A DNA stretch of 64,000 bases from JAEUMY01 sp033764435 (lineage in GTDB: Bacteria; Pseudomonadota; Gammaproteobacteria; Burkholderiales; Usitatibacteraceae). Shown one piece after another: positions 18,047 to 27,035 of this stretch. The stretch is taken from the NCBI GenBank assembly GCA_033764435.1, contig JANRIX010000054.1, positions 246,115 through 310,114 on the forward strand, read 5' to 3'. A program made the position numbers and the translations under genes. Below the pieces are notes generated by a model, which made no database searches, was not told the DNA's origin, and saw only the letters and a list, made by a program, of their open reading frames with translations. Each line of letters opens with the position of its first letter. The first letter of the stretch is position 1.

Positions 18047-20719
18047 TCAGACGGTCCAGGGCGCCGGTTTCTCGGGGTCAATGCCGTACTTCTTGATGGC
18101 CTCACCCACCGTCTTCATCGGCACCTGCCCGTCGTCGGCGAGCGCCTTCAACGCAGCAATCACAACGTAGTAGCGGTTCACCTCGAAGAACTTGCGCAGT
18201 TGCTTGCGGGTATCGGAACGGCCAAAGCCGTCGGTGCCCAGCGTCACGTAGCGTCGATCCCCGACATAGGGGCGAATCTGTTCAGCGAATATTCGCATGT
18301 AGTCCGTGGCCGCAACGGCGGGACCCTTGCGGCCCTTGAGACAGTCGGCCACATGGCATGATCTGGGCGCTGCGTCCGGATGCAGCAGGTTCCAGCGTTC
18401 CGCTGCCATGCCGTCACGACGCAGTTCGGTGAATGAGGTGGCGCTCCACACATCGGAGGCAACACCCCAGTCCAGTTCCAGCAATTCCGACGCGGCAATC
18501 ACTTCACGGAAGATGGTGCCGGAGCCCATGAGCTGCACCCGGGGCTTCTTGGCATCCGGCCCCTCGCGAAATAGGTACATGCCCTTGAGAATTCCCTCCT
18601 CGGCGCCCTTGGGCATCGCGGGGTGGGTGTAGTTCTCGTTCATCACGGTGATGTAATAGAAGATCGGTTCCATCTTCTCGTACATGCGCTTCAACCCGTC
18701 GTGCAGGATGACCGCGAGCTCATAGCTGAATGTCGGGTCGTAGGAGATGCAGTTGGGAATGGTCGAGGACATGAGATGGCTGTGGCCATCCTCGTGTTGC
18801 AGGCCTTCCCCGTTCAGCGTGGTCCGGCCCGAGGTTCCGCCCAGCAGGAAGCCGCGCGCCTGCATGTCGCCTGCCGCCCAGGCCAGATCGCCAATGCGCT
18901 GGAAGCCGAACATCGAATAGAAGATGAAGAACGGAATCATGTGCTGGCCGTGGTTGGCGTAGCTCGTGCCTGCCGCCATCCAGGAGCAGAATGCGCCGGC
19001 TTCGTTGATGCCTTCCTGCAGAATCTGGCCGGCCTTGTCCTCTTTGTAGAACATCAGCTCGCCGGCGTCGACCGGCTCATAGAGCTGACCCACGGAGGAG
19101 TAAATGCCCAACTGGCGGAACAGACCCTCCATGCCGAATGTGCGCGATTCGTCGGCCACGATGGGCACCAGGCGCGGGCCGAGTTCCTTGTCGCGTGTGA
19201 GCGCGGTGAAGGCGCGCACGAAGGCCATGGTGGTGGAGATTTCGCGCTCCTCTGTGCTCTTCAGCAGAGCGTCAAAGAACGACAGGTCTGGCACCTTCAG
19301 CGGCGGCACATTGGTGTGGCGCACGGGCAACGAACCGCCCAGCTTGGCGCGGGCGGCGCGCATGTATTGCAGCTCGGGGCTGTCGTCGGCAGGCTTGTAG
19401 AACGGGATGTCGGCGATCACGTCGTCTGCCACCGGCACATTGAAACGATCGCGGAACTGCTTGAGCGAGCCGACATCCATCTTCTTCTGCTGGTGGGTGA
19501 TGTTCTGGCCCTCACCGGCACGGCCCATGCCGTAGCCCTTCACGGTCTTGGCCAGAATCACCGTGGGCTGACCCTTGTGCTTCACTGCCGCGCTGTAGGC
19601 TGCATAGACCTTGTATGGATCATGTCCGCCGCGATTGAGGCGCCAGATGTCCTCGTCGGACATGGAGGCGACCATCTGCTTCAGCTCCGGGTACTTGCCG
19701 AAGAAGTTTTCGCGGACATACGCGCCGTCCCGGGCCTTGAAGTTCTGATACTCGCCGTCGACAGCCTCCATCATGCGTTTCTGCAGCAGGCCATCTCGAT
19801 CCTTGGCAATAAGCGGGTCCCAGTAACGACCCCAGATGACCTTGATCACATTCCAGCCCGCGCCACGGAAATCACCTTCCAGTTCCTGGATGATCTTGCC
19901 GTTCCCGCGCACCGGACCGTCGAGGCGCTGTAAGTTGCAGTTGACAACAAAGATCAGGTTGTCGAGCCCCTCTCGCGCAGCCAGCGCGATGGCGCCGAGC
20001 GATTCGGGTTCGTCCATCTCGCCGTCGCCCATGAACGCCCAGACCTTGCGACCTTCAGTATTCAGGATGCCGCGGTCATGCAGATACTTCATGAATCGCG
20101 CCTGATAGATCGCCTGCAATGGGCCCAGACCCATTGAAACGGTCGGAAATTGCCAGAAGTCCGGCATCAGCCAAGGATGCGGATAGGAAGGTATTCCCTT
20201 GCCGTCCACCTCGCGACGGAAATTCTCGAGCTGCTCTTCGGTGAGGCGTCCTTCCAGATATGCGCGGGCATAGACACCTGGCGCGGAATGACCCTGGATG
20301 AAAATCATGTCCCCGCCGTGGGTGGCGGATGGCGCATTCCAGAAGTGATCGAAGCCGACGTCATAAAGCGTCGCTGCCGACTGGAAGCTGGCGATATGAC
20401 CGCCCAGATCGGAGTTCTCCTTGTTGGCGCGCAGCACCATGGCGATCGCATTCCAGCGCACCAGTGCGCGAATGCGATGCTCCAGCTCCTGGTCGCCCGG
20501 CAGCAGGTCTTCGGCTGCGGGTGGAATCGAGTTGATATAGGCGGTATTTGCGCTATAAGGCAGGAACGCACCGGAGCGGCGTGCCTTGTCGATGAGCTGT
20601 TCCAGCAGAAAGTGAGCGCGCCGTGGCCCTTCCGCGTCAAGAACTGATTCAAGTGAGTCCAGCCACTCCCTTGTTTCCTGCGGGTCGGCGTCCTGTTGCG
20701 TGAAGTTGGGGCGGTCCAT
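18047..20719 (-). CDS. aceE: Pyruvate dehydrogenase E1 component, homodimeric
   Basis: AceE is the thiamine-diphosphate enzyme that decarboxylates pyruvate and acetylates the lipoyl arm of E2. The product has 890 residues (E. coli 887). The ThDP motif is seen as FMGDGEMDEPES...NLIFVVNCNLQ. HATHGGDMIFIQGHSAPGVYARAYLEGR and the C-terminal LGTDGFGRSDTR are further signatures. I chose ATG 20719, preceded by GAGGAG, giving MDRPNFTQQDADP; the frame extends upstream without similarity. It is the first gene of a five-gene minus-strand operon. A palindrome copy encodes Arg-Ile-Phe-Ala near the C-terminus. Confidence 0.98.
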   Translation of the reverse strand: MDRPNFTQQDADPQETREWLDSLESVLDAEGPRRAHFLLEQLIDKARRSGAFLPYSANTAYINSIPPAAEDLLPGDQELEHRIRALVRWNAIAMVLRANKENSDLGGHIASFQSAATLYDVGFDHFWNAPSATHGGDMIFIQGHSAPGVYARAYLEGRLTEEQLENFRREVDGKGIPSYPHPWLMPDFWQFPTVSMGLGPLQAIYQARFMKYLHDRGILNTEGRKVWAFMGDGEMDEPESLGAIALAAREGLDNLIFVVNCNLQRLDGPVRGNGKIIQELEGDFRGAGWNVIKVIWGRYWDPLIAKDRDGLLQKRMMEAVDGEYQNFKARDGAYVRENFFGKYPELKQMVASMSDEDIWRLNRGGHDPYKVYAAYSAAVKHKGQPTVILAKTVKGYGMGRAGEGQNITHQQKKMDVGSLKQFRDRFNVPVADDVIADIPFYKPADDSPELQYMRAARAKLGGSLPVRHTNVPPLKVPDLSFFDALLKSTEEREISTTMAFVRAFTALTRDKELGPRLVPIVADESRTFGMEGLFRQLGIYSSVGQLYEPVDAGELMFYKEDKAGQILQEGINEAGAFCSWMAAGTSYANHGQHMIPFFIFYSMFGFQRIGDLAWAAGDMQARGFLLGGTSGRTTLNGEGLQHEDGHSHLMSSTIPNCISYDPTFSYELAVILHDGLKRMYEKMEPIFYYITVMNENYTHPAMPKGAEEGILKGMYLFREGPDAKKPRVQLMGSGTIFREVIAASELLELDWGVASDVWSATSFTELRRDGMAAERWNLLHPDAAPRSCHVADCLKGRKGPAVAATDYMRIFAEQIRPYVGDRRYVTLGTDGFGRSDTRKQLRKFFEVNRYYVVIAALKALADDGQVPMKTVGEAIKKYGIDPEKPAPWTV
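18285..18296. repeat. Iterated palindrome GCGAATATTCGC, copy 10
   Basis: Exact copy inside aceE, Arg-Ile-Phe-Ala frame. The next copy to the right is more than 16 kb away. Confidence 0.95.
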
Positions 20720-21037
20720 GAAGCTCCTCTCGATTCTGCTGCAGTGCTTGACTGGTGGCAATTCTCGCTCTTCGGGCGAGTGCAAGGCATTTTGCCACCA
20801 TTCGGTCGGTCTTCCCCTTGTCTTGCGGCAACGCTATGATTCTTTGAGAGATTTGAGTGCCGCAGGTCAACATGGGGGAATCCCTTGGCCAAATCCTGAA
20901 TTGTTTCTTAAAAAAGTTTTTTAAGTTATTATAAATGCGGACTTTTGCACCAACGGGCATGGACAAGTACTCGGAAATGCCCCGTCTGGTTGTGGAAAGA
21001 TAAGCGGTATGTGCTTTGAATTGCCGTGGGAGGCGGT
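20720..21037. other. 318-base divergent intergenic region, aceE / PP2C gene
   Basis: It holds the upstream region of both aceE (minus) and the phosphatase gene (plus). An AT-rich block near 20900-20935 includes a 19-base inverted repeat and a TATAAA at 20930-20935 that could be a plus-strand -10 element. I see no convincing -35 at the right spacing. No gene is evident, and no PdhR-like operator could be assigned. Confidence 0.5.
20907..20925. repeat. Perfect inverted repeat CTTAAAAAAGTTTTTTAAG
   Basis: Nine-base arms around a central G, in an otherwise GC-rich genome. It lies upstream of a TATAAA box and may be an operator or an UP-like element. Confidence 0.6.
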
Positions 21038-21862
21038 GTGGCACTGGCGCAGGCTCTACAGATCGTTTCTAAGACTGACCCGGGCCGGGTGCGGTCGCAC
21101 AATGAAGATTGTGTCGAGTCCCGACCGGAGCTTGGCATCGTCGTGCTCGCCGACGGCATGGGCGGCTATAACGCCGGGGAGGTCGCCAGCGGTATGGCGA
21201 CGAGCCTTATTGCGGAAGGTTTGGGCGGTGAGTGGAAGATCAAGGAGCTCGGCAAGCTGGATCGTAGCCAGACCATGTCGCTTTGTGAAAAGGTCGTCCG
21301 CGCGCAGATCGCCAGGGCCAATACTGCAATTTTCGAAGCAGCGCAGAAGGACCCTCAGTGCGCAGGTATGGGCACGACGCTGGTGGTGGGAGTTTTCTAT
21401 GACAACTACCTTGCGGTTGCGCACATTGGCGATTCGCGTTTGTACCGGATGCGCGGTGATGTGCTGGAACAGGTGACTCGGGACCATTCGTTGCTGCAGG
21501 AGCAGATAGATTCCGGACTGATCACCAAGGAAGATGCAAGGCTGTCGCATAACAAGAATCTAGTAACAAAAGCGTTGGGCATCGATCCGGAGGTGGAACC
21601 TGAGTTTCATATCTATGAAACCCAGCCCGGCGATGTGTATCTGCTGTGTTCGGATGGTCTCAACGACATGATCGAGGATGAGGAAATCCAGATGACGTTG
21701 ATTGCACTGAGATCCAATCTCGAGCTGACCGCCCAGCAGCTGATTCAATCTGCAAATGACAATGGTGGCCGCGATAATGTGTCGGTCATCATGGTGAAGG
21801 TGCTCTCCAGCTTCGCGGTTGAACGTGGATGGCTGGCGCGTCTCAAGTCATTGTTTTCTTGA
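21038..21862 (+). CDS. PP2C-type protein serine/threonine phosphatase
   Basis: A 274-residue PPM/PP2C phosphatase that removes phosphate from Ser/Thr of proteins using two metal ions. Metal-binding motifs are RSHNED (19-24), VVLADGMGGYNAGE (D39), HIGDSRLY, LLCSDGLNDM and GGRDNVSV. A C-terminal extension (about 255-274) is basic and hydrophobic. I prefer GTG 21038, with GGGAGG just before it; GTG 21026 is an alternative. It is followed 51 bases later by the FHA gene, so phosphatase and phosphothreonine reader are probably co-expressed. No Ser/Thr kinase is encoded in the window. Confidence 0.93.
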   Translation: MALAQALQIVSKTDPGRVRSHNEDCVESRPELGIVVLADGMGGYNAGEVASGMATSLIAEGLGGEWKIKELGKLDRSQTMSLCEKVVRAQIARANTAIFEAAQKDPQCAGMGTTLVVGVFYDNYLAVAHIGDSRLYRMRGDVLEQVTRDHSLLQEQIDSGLITKEDARLSHNKNLVTKALGIDPEVEPEFHIYETQPGDVYLLCSDGLNDMIEDEEIQMTLIALRSNLELTAQQLIQSANDNGGRDNVSVIMVKVLSSFAVERGWLARLKSLFS

Positions 21863-21913
21863 AACAGGCAACTGGCCACGAGCCAAGCAAAGTAAATTCA
21901 GGGATCACAAGCC

Positions 21914-22690
21914 ATGGCAAAAATCATCCTCAGCGTTGATGGCACAGTTCTCAAGGAGGTTCCTCTTACCAAGGAGAGAATCACCATCGGACGGAAGCCA
22001 CACAATGACATCCCGGTCGACAACCTGGCCGTATCGGGAGAGCATGCCGCAATCATCACGATCCTGAATGACTCCTTTATCGAGGATCTCAACAGCACGA
22101 ATGGCACGTTGGTCAACGGGAAGCCGATCAAGAAGCACTTCCTGCAGCACAACGACGTCATCGAGATTGGCAAGCACAAGCTCAAGTATTTCAACGACGC
22201 ACCGGCGGCGGCGGCGTCTGCGGACTTTGAAAAGACCATGATCATCCGCAAGCCGTCTGCAGCACCCGCTGCGCCGGCCCCTGCACCCGCTGCACCTGCG
22301 GCGCCTGCTGCCCCAGCAGCGGCTCCGTTGGCGGATACGCAATCCATGAAGCCTGCTGCAGCAACGCCAACGCCTCCCACCGCGCCAGCCCCTGCGCCCG
22401 CTTCACCCGCGCCCGGCGGATCGGGGCGCGAGGGTGCGATACAGGTGCTGTCCGGCGCCGCGGCGGGCCGTACGCTCGACCTGACCAAGAATTTGACAAC
22501 CATTGGCAAGCCTGGCACGCAAGTTGCCGTGATTACGCGCAGGCCGACGGGCTATTTCATCACCCATGTTGAGGGCGCAAGCTTCCCGACGCTGAATGGT
22601 TCCCCGCTTGGCCCCCAAGCTCACCAATTGAACGACCATGATTTGATTGAGATCGCCGGTGTAAAGATGGAGTTCTTCTACAAGCCTTGA
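21914..22690 (+). CDS. Double FHA-domain protein, second domain degenerate
   Basis: FHA domains bind phosphothreonine peptides. The 258-residue product has a complete first FHA (about 2-95) with R27, S41, H44 and N63 in TIGRKPHNDI, AVSGEHA and DLNSTNGTLVNG. A linker with KTMIIRKP (T108) and a long Ala/Pro tract (about 115-175) follows. A second FHA-like domain (about 180-258) lacks the usual Arg and Ser-x2-His, so it probably does not bind phosphothreonine. T108 is a plausible phosphorylation site and ligand for the first FHA. It is cotranscribed with the phosphatase and closed by a terminator at 22717-22749. Confidence 0.92.
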   Translation: MAKIILSVDGTVLKEVPLTKERITIGRKPHNDIPVDNLAVSGEHAAIITILNDSFIEDLNSTNGTLVNGKPIKKHFLQHNDVIEIGKHKLKYFNDAPAAAASADFEKTMIIRKPSAAPAAPAPAPAAPAAPAAPAAAPLADTQSMKPAAATPTPPTAPAPAPASPAPGGSGREGAIQVLSGAAAGRTLDLTKNLTTIGKPGTQVAVITRRPTGYFITHVEGASFPTLNGSPLGPQAHQLNDHDLIEIAGVKMEFFYKP

Positions 22691-22716
22691 CCGGACGCGG
22701 GCGAATAATCCGCATG

Positions 22717-22749
22717 CGGCCAGCCTGGAGACCAGTGCTGGCCGTTTTT
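22717..22749 (+). terminator. Rho-independent terminator after the FHA gene
   Basis: CGGCCAGC (22717-22724) pairs with GCTGGCCG (22737-22744), followed by TTTTTG. It separates the PP2C-FHA unit from the ATPase gene. Confidence 0.85.
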
Positions 22750-22892
22750 GTTCCCGGGGAGTCCCCTTCATGGCATTGGCAGCGGCGGGGGAGGAAAACT
22801 AGAATGTGCAGTGATCGTGCAAGTGGCCGGGCCCACACGTCGAAGTGGTCCCGGGTCCGAGTGCAGGCAACTGATGGAACAGGTGAACGAAC

Positions 22893-25253
22893 ATGAGCGC
22901 AATGCCCGAACAGCGTCCAGGACCGGCCAATGTGGCCGACATGACCACCAAGCTTGCCTTCTCCAAGAAGCTGCAGGCGGTCACCAATCGCATCCACTCG
23001 ACCCAGAATGTCGATGAGATCATGCTGGATGTGACTCGGGACATCTGTCAGCTGTTTGACGCGGATCGCCTGACCATCTACACCGTCAGCGAGGACGGGC
23101 AGTCGATCGTGTCAAAGGTGAAGTCCGGCTTGAATTCCTTCAAGGACATAAAGCTGCCGCTCTCGGAGAGCAGCATCGCAGGATGTTGTGCGCTGAATAA
23201 GCGATTCATGAGCATCAAGGATGTCTACGATGACTCCGAGCTGAAGAGCTACTCGCCAAATCTATCCTTCTTGAAGGCAGTTGATCAGCGCACCGGCTAT
23301 CGCACGAAGCAGATGATGGTGGCACCGATCGTGACAGCCGAGGGCAATGACCTACTGGGTGTGATTCAGGTGATCAATCACCTTTCCGGAACGGCTTTCC
23401 CCGGATTGTTCGAAGAAGGATTGGTCGAGCTGTCGAAGACTTTGGCCATCGCCTTCCGTGTGCGCCAGCAGATTCCCGGCCAGATCAAGTCGAAGTATGA
23501 GTATCTGATAATCGACAACGTGATCTCCGAAGGCGAACTTGAACTCGCCACCCGGACAGCACGGCGCAAGAACAAGAGCGTTGAAGACATTCTGGTCGAC
23601 GAGTTTCAGGTCAAGATTCCAGCCCTGGGCTCCGCGTTGGGCAAGTACTTTGGCGTTGAGTACGAACCTTTCAAGAAGGATCGCATCAAGCCAGTCGATC
23701 TCCTGCGCAACCTGAAGCGTGACTACGCCGAGGGCAATCAATGGCTGCCAATTGAAGATGCCAAAGAGGGGCTGATCGTTGTGTCTCCAGATCCGGAGCG
23801 GGTGAAAAGCTCGCGCATGGTGGAGAACGTTTTTCCGAAGGCGAAGATCAAGTACAAGGTCTGTACGCAACGTGATTTTGCTTCCACGCTGGGTCAGTTC
23901 TTCACCGAGGATGGCAGCGACATCGATATCAGCGGCATTCTCGACGACACCGAGGATTTTGGCGGTGAGAATGTCGCGGACGAGGCATCGGCCGCGGCGG
24001 ACAACGAACTGGTCAAGCTGGTCAACAAGATCATCATCGATGCCTACAATCAGGGCGCGTCGGACATTCACATCGAGCCGATGCCGGGCAAGAACAAGAC
24101 GGGTATCCGGTTCCGCAAGGATGGCTCGCTGGCACCATACATTGAGGTCCCTGCGAGCTATCGCAGCGCCCTGTCGGCGCGTCTCAAGATCATGTGTGAT
24201 CTGGACATTTCTGAGAAGCGAAAGCCCCAGGACGGCAAGATCAAGTTCAAGAAGTTTGGTCCGCTCGACATTGAGCTTCGTGTGGCAACGATTCCGACTG
24301 CGGGTGGCGTTGAAGACGTGGTGATGCGTATTCTGGCCGCGGGCGAGCCCATTCCCCTCGACAAGCTTGGTCTGACAACAAAGAATCGTGAAGCGCTGGT
24401 TGCGGCCGTATCCAAACCGTATGGATTGTTCTTTGTCTGCGGGCCGACCGGTTCAGGCAAGACGACCACATTGCATTCCGTGCTCGGGCATCTCAACACC
24501 CCAGACACCAAGATCTGGACGGCCGAAGACCCGGTCGAAATCACCCAGAAAGGCCTGCGCCAGGTGCAGGTCAACAAGAAGGTGATCGATTTCGCTGCAG
24601 TGATGAAGGCGTTCCTGCGAGCGGATCCGGACATCATCATGGTGGGCGAGATGCGGGATGCCGAAACCACACACATCGGCATCGAGGCATCGCTGACCGG
24701 CCACCTGGTGTTCGCCACGCTCCACACCAACTCGGCGCCGGAAGCCATCATTCGACTCCTCGACATGGGCATGGATCCGTTCAACTTTGCGGATGCCCTC
24801 ATCGGAATCTTGGCCCAGCGCTTGGCCAAACGTCTGTGCGGTTCCTGCAAGGAAGCGTATACGCCGGACGGTGAGGAGTTGAAGCAGTTCATGAACGAGT
24901 ACACCACGGACCTTCGCCAGACGGAGCCTTGGCGCAAGGACCCGCAAGGCGAAGCCAAGAAGCTTTACGACTACTGGCTCAAGGAATATGGCAAGGACGG
25001 CAAGCTGACCTTCATGCGTCCCAAGGGCTGCGATGCCTGCGGGGGCAGTGGGTACAAGGGTCGGGTTGGTCTGCATGAGCTGATGATTGCGAGCGATCCG
25101 GTCAAAAAGCTCATTCAGGAAAAGGCTCGTGTGGCTGACATCTTCGTGACCTCCGTCGATGAAGGTATGTCCACTCTCAAGATGGACGGTATGGACAAGG
25201 TCATGATGGGGCTGACCGACATGAAGCAGGTCCGCGCTGTCTGCATCAAGTAG
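22893..25253 (+). CDS. GspE/PilB-family secretion ATPase with N-terminal GAF domain
   Basis: A 786-residue hexameric-type ATPase of the type II secretion/type IV pilus family. An N-terminal GAF domain (about 20-185) is fused to a GspE/MshE N-terminal-like region (about 200-340). The ATPase core follows, with Walker A GPTGSGKTT (about 517-525), the Asp box, Walker B RADPDIIMVGEMRD, the His box TGHLVFATLHTN and a four-cysteine zinc site (about 649-716). The GAF fusion is not found in standard PilB or GspE, suggesting ligand control of assembly. It is next to a GAF-HD-GYP protein, so c-di-GMP may be involved. No PilC, PilD or PilT gene is nearby; pilA is 5 kb downstream. Confidence 0.92.
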   Translation: MSAMPEQRPGPANVADMTTKLAFSKKLQAVTNRIHSTQNVDEIMLDVTRDICQLFDADRLTIYTVSEDGQSIVSKVKSGLNSFKDIKLPLSESSIAGCCALNKRFMSIKDVYDDSELKSYSPNLSFLKAVDQRTGYRTKQMMVAPIVTAEGNDLLGVIQVINHLSGTAFPGLFEEGLVELSKTLAIAFRVRQQIPGQIKSKYEYLIIDNVISEGELELATRTARRKNKSVEDILVDEFQVKIPALGSALGKYFGVEYEPFKKDRIKPVDLLRNLKRDYAEGNQWLPIEDAKEGLIVVSPDPERVKSSRMVENVFPKAKIKYKVCTQRDFASTLGQFFTEDGSDIDISGILDDTEDFGGENVADEASAAADNELVKLVNKIIIDAYNQGASDIHIEPMPGKNKTGIRFRKDGSLAPYIEVPASYRSALSARLKIMCDLDISEKRKPQDGKIKFKKFGPLDIELRVATIPTAGGVEDVVMRILAAGEPIPLDKLGLTTKNREALVAAVSKPYGLFFVCGPTGSGKTTTLHSVLGHLNTPDTKIWTAEDPVEITQKGLRQVQVNKKVIDFAAVMKAFLRADPDIIMVGEMRDAETTHIGIEASLTGHLVFATLHTNSAPEAIIRLLDMGMDPFNFADALIGILAQRLAKRLCGSCKEAYTPDGEELKQFMNEYTTDLRQTEPWRKDPQGEAKKLYDYWLKEYGKDGKLTFMRPKGCDACGGSGYKGRVGLHELMIASDPVKKLIQEKARVADIFVTSVDEGMSTLKMDGMDKVMMGLTDMKQVRAVCIK

Positions 25254-25280
25254 AGACAGGCAGAGGGAGAGACTGTTTCG

Positions 25281-26924
25281 ATGGCTGCCGAATCATCCTT
25301 GCCTGGCACTGAAGTCGGTGGCCAGAGTCTCATCACGTCGCTGGAGTACCTCAACGAAGTTGGCATCGCGTTGTCGCAGGAGAAGGACATTACCCGGCTG
25401 CTGGAGAGCATTCTGGTGGCCGCAAAGCGTATCACCAATGCCGATGGGGGCACTCTGTATCGGCTGATCGATGACAAGCTCAACTTCGAGATTGTCATGA
25501 CCGACAGCCTTGGCATCAAGTTGGGTGGAACTGCTGGCGGCGCTGTGCCGTTCTACCCGATTCCCCTGCACGACAAGGATGGGCAGCCAAACTACAGCAT
25601 GATTGCCGCCTACGCTGCGCTCACTCACAAGACAGTCAACATTGCCGACGCCTATACCGCCGAGGGCTTCGACTTTTCAGGAACGCGCAACTTCGACAAG
25701 AAGACGGGATATCGGTCGCAGTCGTTTTTGACGATGCCAATGAAGAATCATGAGGGCGAGGTCATTGGCGTACTTCAACTCCTGAACGCACGTGACCCGG
25801 CGACGGGACGCGTGATCACCTTCACAGCGGAAGATCAGAAACTCGCCGAGTCGTTGGCATCCCAGGCCGCGATAGCGCTGACCAATCGTCTTTTGATCGG
25901 CCAACTTGAGTCACTGTTCGAGTCGTTGATTGAGCTCATCAACACTGCGATTGACGACAAGTCGCCCTACACCGGAGGCCACTGCAAGCGCGTGCCGACG
26001 CTGACCATGATGCTGGCCGAAGCAGCTGCCTCAACAACGGAAGGTCCGTTGAAGGATTTCACGATGACCGACAGGGATCGGTATGAGCTGAAGATTGCAG
26101 GTCTGCTGCACGATTGTGGGAAGATCACCACACCAGTTCATGTGGTGGACAAGGCGACGAAGCTTGAGACCATTTTTGACCGAATTCAGCTCATCGACTC
26201 GCGATTCGATGTGCTGATCGGCCAAGCGAGAATTCGCTATCTCGAAGGATTGCTCCAAGTTGGTTCCGAGCAGGAGGCGGCCCGAGATTTGGAGAAAACC
26301 TACGAGGCGAGCTGTGCACAGTACCGTTCAGACCGTGACTTCTTGCGCAAACAAAACGTCGGTGTCGAACGGATGAGCCCAAAGGATCAGGAGCGGGTCA
26401 ACTCGATTGCGCGATACACAATACTTTCGGATGATGGTCGCGAAGTGCCGTTCCTGACTGAGGACGAACGGCTGAACTTGAACATTGCCTATGGCACTCT
26501 AACGCTGGCTGAGCGAGAAATCATCAACAACCACATCGTCGCAACAATCAAGATGCTTGAGGCTTTGCCCTGGCCGAAGCATCTTGAGAATGTTCCGGAG
26601 TACGCTGGAGGGCATCACGAGCGAATGGATGGCAAAGGCTATCCGAAGGGCCTGACTCGAGACCAAATGTCGGTGCAGGCTCGAATCATGGGGATCGCCG
26701 ACATTTTTGAAGCGCTTACTGCCAAGGATCGCCCATACAAAAAAGGCAAGACGCTGAGCGAGTCGTTGGAGATCCTGGGTAAATTCAAATTGTCAGGCCA
26801 CGTGGACCCGGACTTGTTCGATGTCTTTGTTCGCGAGCAGGTTTATTTGCGCTACGCACATGAATTCCTGTCGCCAGAGCAGATTGATACTGTCGATCCA
26901 TCGACCATTCCGGGATACCGCTGA
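25281..26924 (+). CDS. GAF and HD-GYP domain protein, probable c-di-GMP phosphodiesterase
   Basis: A 547-residue soluble protein. A GAF domain (about 25-195) has the tail LASQAAIALTNRLL. An HD-GYP domain (about 210-530) follows, with LLHDCGKI (H277/D278) and HHERMDGKGYPKGL near residue 445, the signatures of c-di-GMP hydrolysis to pGpG/GMP. The domain is longer than usual, with an insertion of about 90 residues between HD and GYP (about 310-400). It starts 27 bases after the ATPase gene, forming a pair in which both proteins start with GAF domains. The ligand of either GAF domain is unknown. Confidence 0.92.
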   Translation: MAAESSLPGTEVGGQSLITSLEYLNEVGIALSQEKDITRLLESILVAAKRITNADGGTLYRLIDDKLNFEIVMTDSLGIKLGGTAGGAVPFYPIPLHDKDGQPNYSMIAAYAALTHKTVNIADAYTAEGFDFSGTRNFDKKTGYRSQSFLTMPMKNHEGEVIGVLQLLNARDPATGRVITFTAEDQKLAESLASQAAIALTNRLLIGQLESLFESLIELINTAIDDKSPYTGGHCKRVPTLTMMLAEAAASTTEGPLKDFTMTDRDRYELKIAGLLHDCGKITTPVHVVDKATKLETIFDRIQLIDSRFDVLIGQARIRYLEGLLQVGSEQEAARDLEKTYEASCAQYRSDRDFLRKQNVGVERMSPKDQERVNSIARYTILSDDGREVPFLTEDERLNLNIAYGTLTLAEREIINNHIVATIKMLEALPWPKHLENVPEYAGGHHERMDGKGYPKGLTRDQMSVQARIMGIADIFEALTAKDRPYKKGKTLSESLEILGKFKLSGHVDPDLFDVFVREQVYLRYAHEFLSPEQIDTVDPSTIPGYR

Positions 26925-27035
26925 GATATGAATTTTCATCTTGCTGACGGGTGCAGTTTTTAGCCGCTGGCATGAAGCTTGCTGTCTTTAGCCGCTACTC
27001 CCAATTTGCCCATTACTCCTGAAAATCACATCACG

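Noticed and set aside
18623..19933. Open frame of 436 codons opposite aceE
   Set aside because: Antisense shadow of a clear housekeeping gene.
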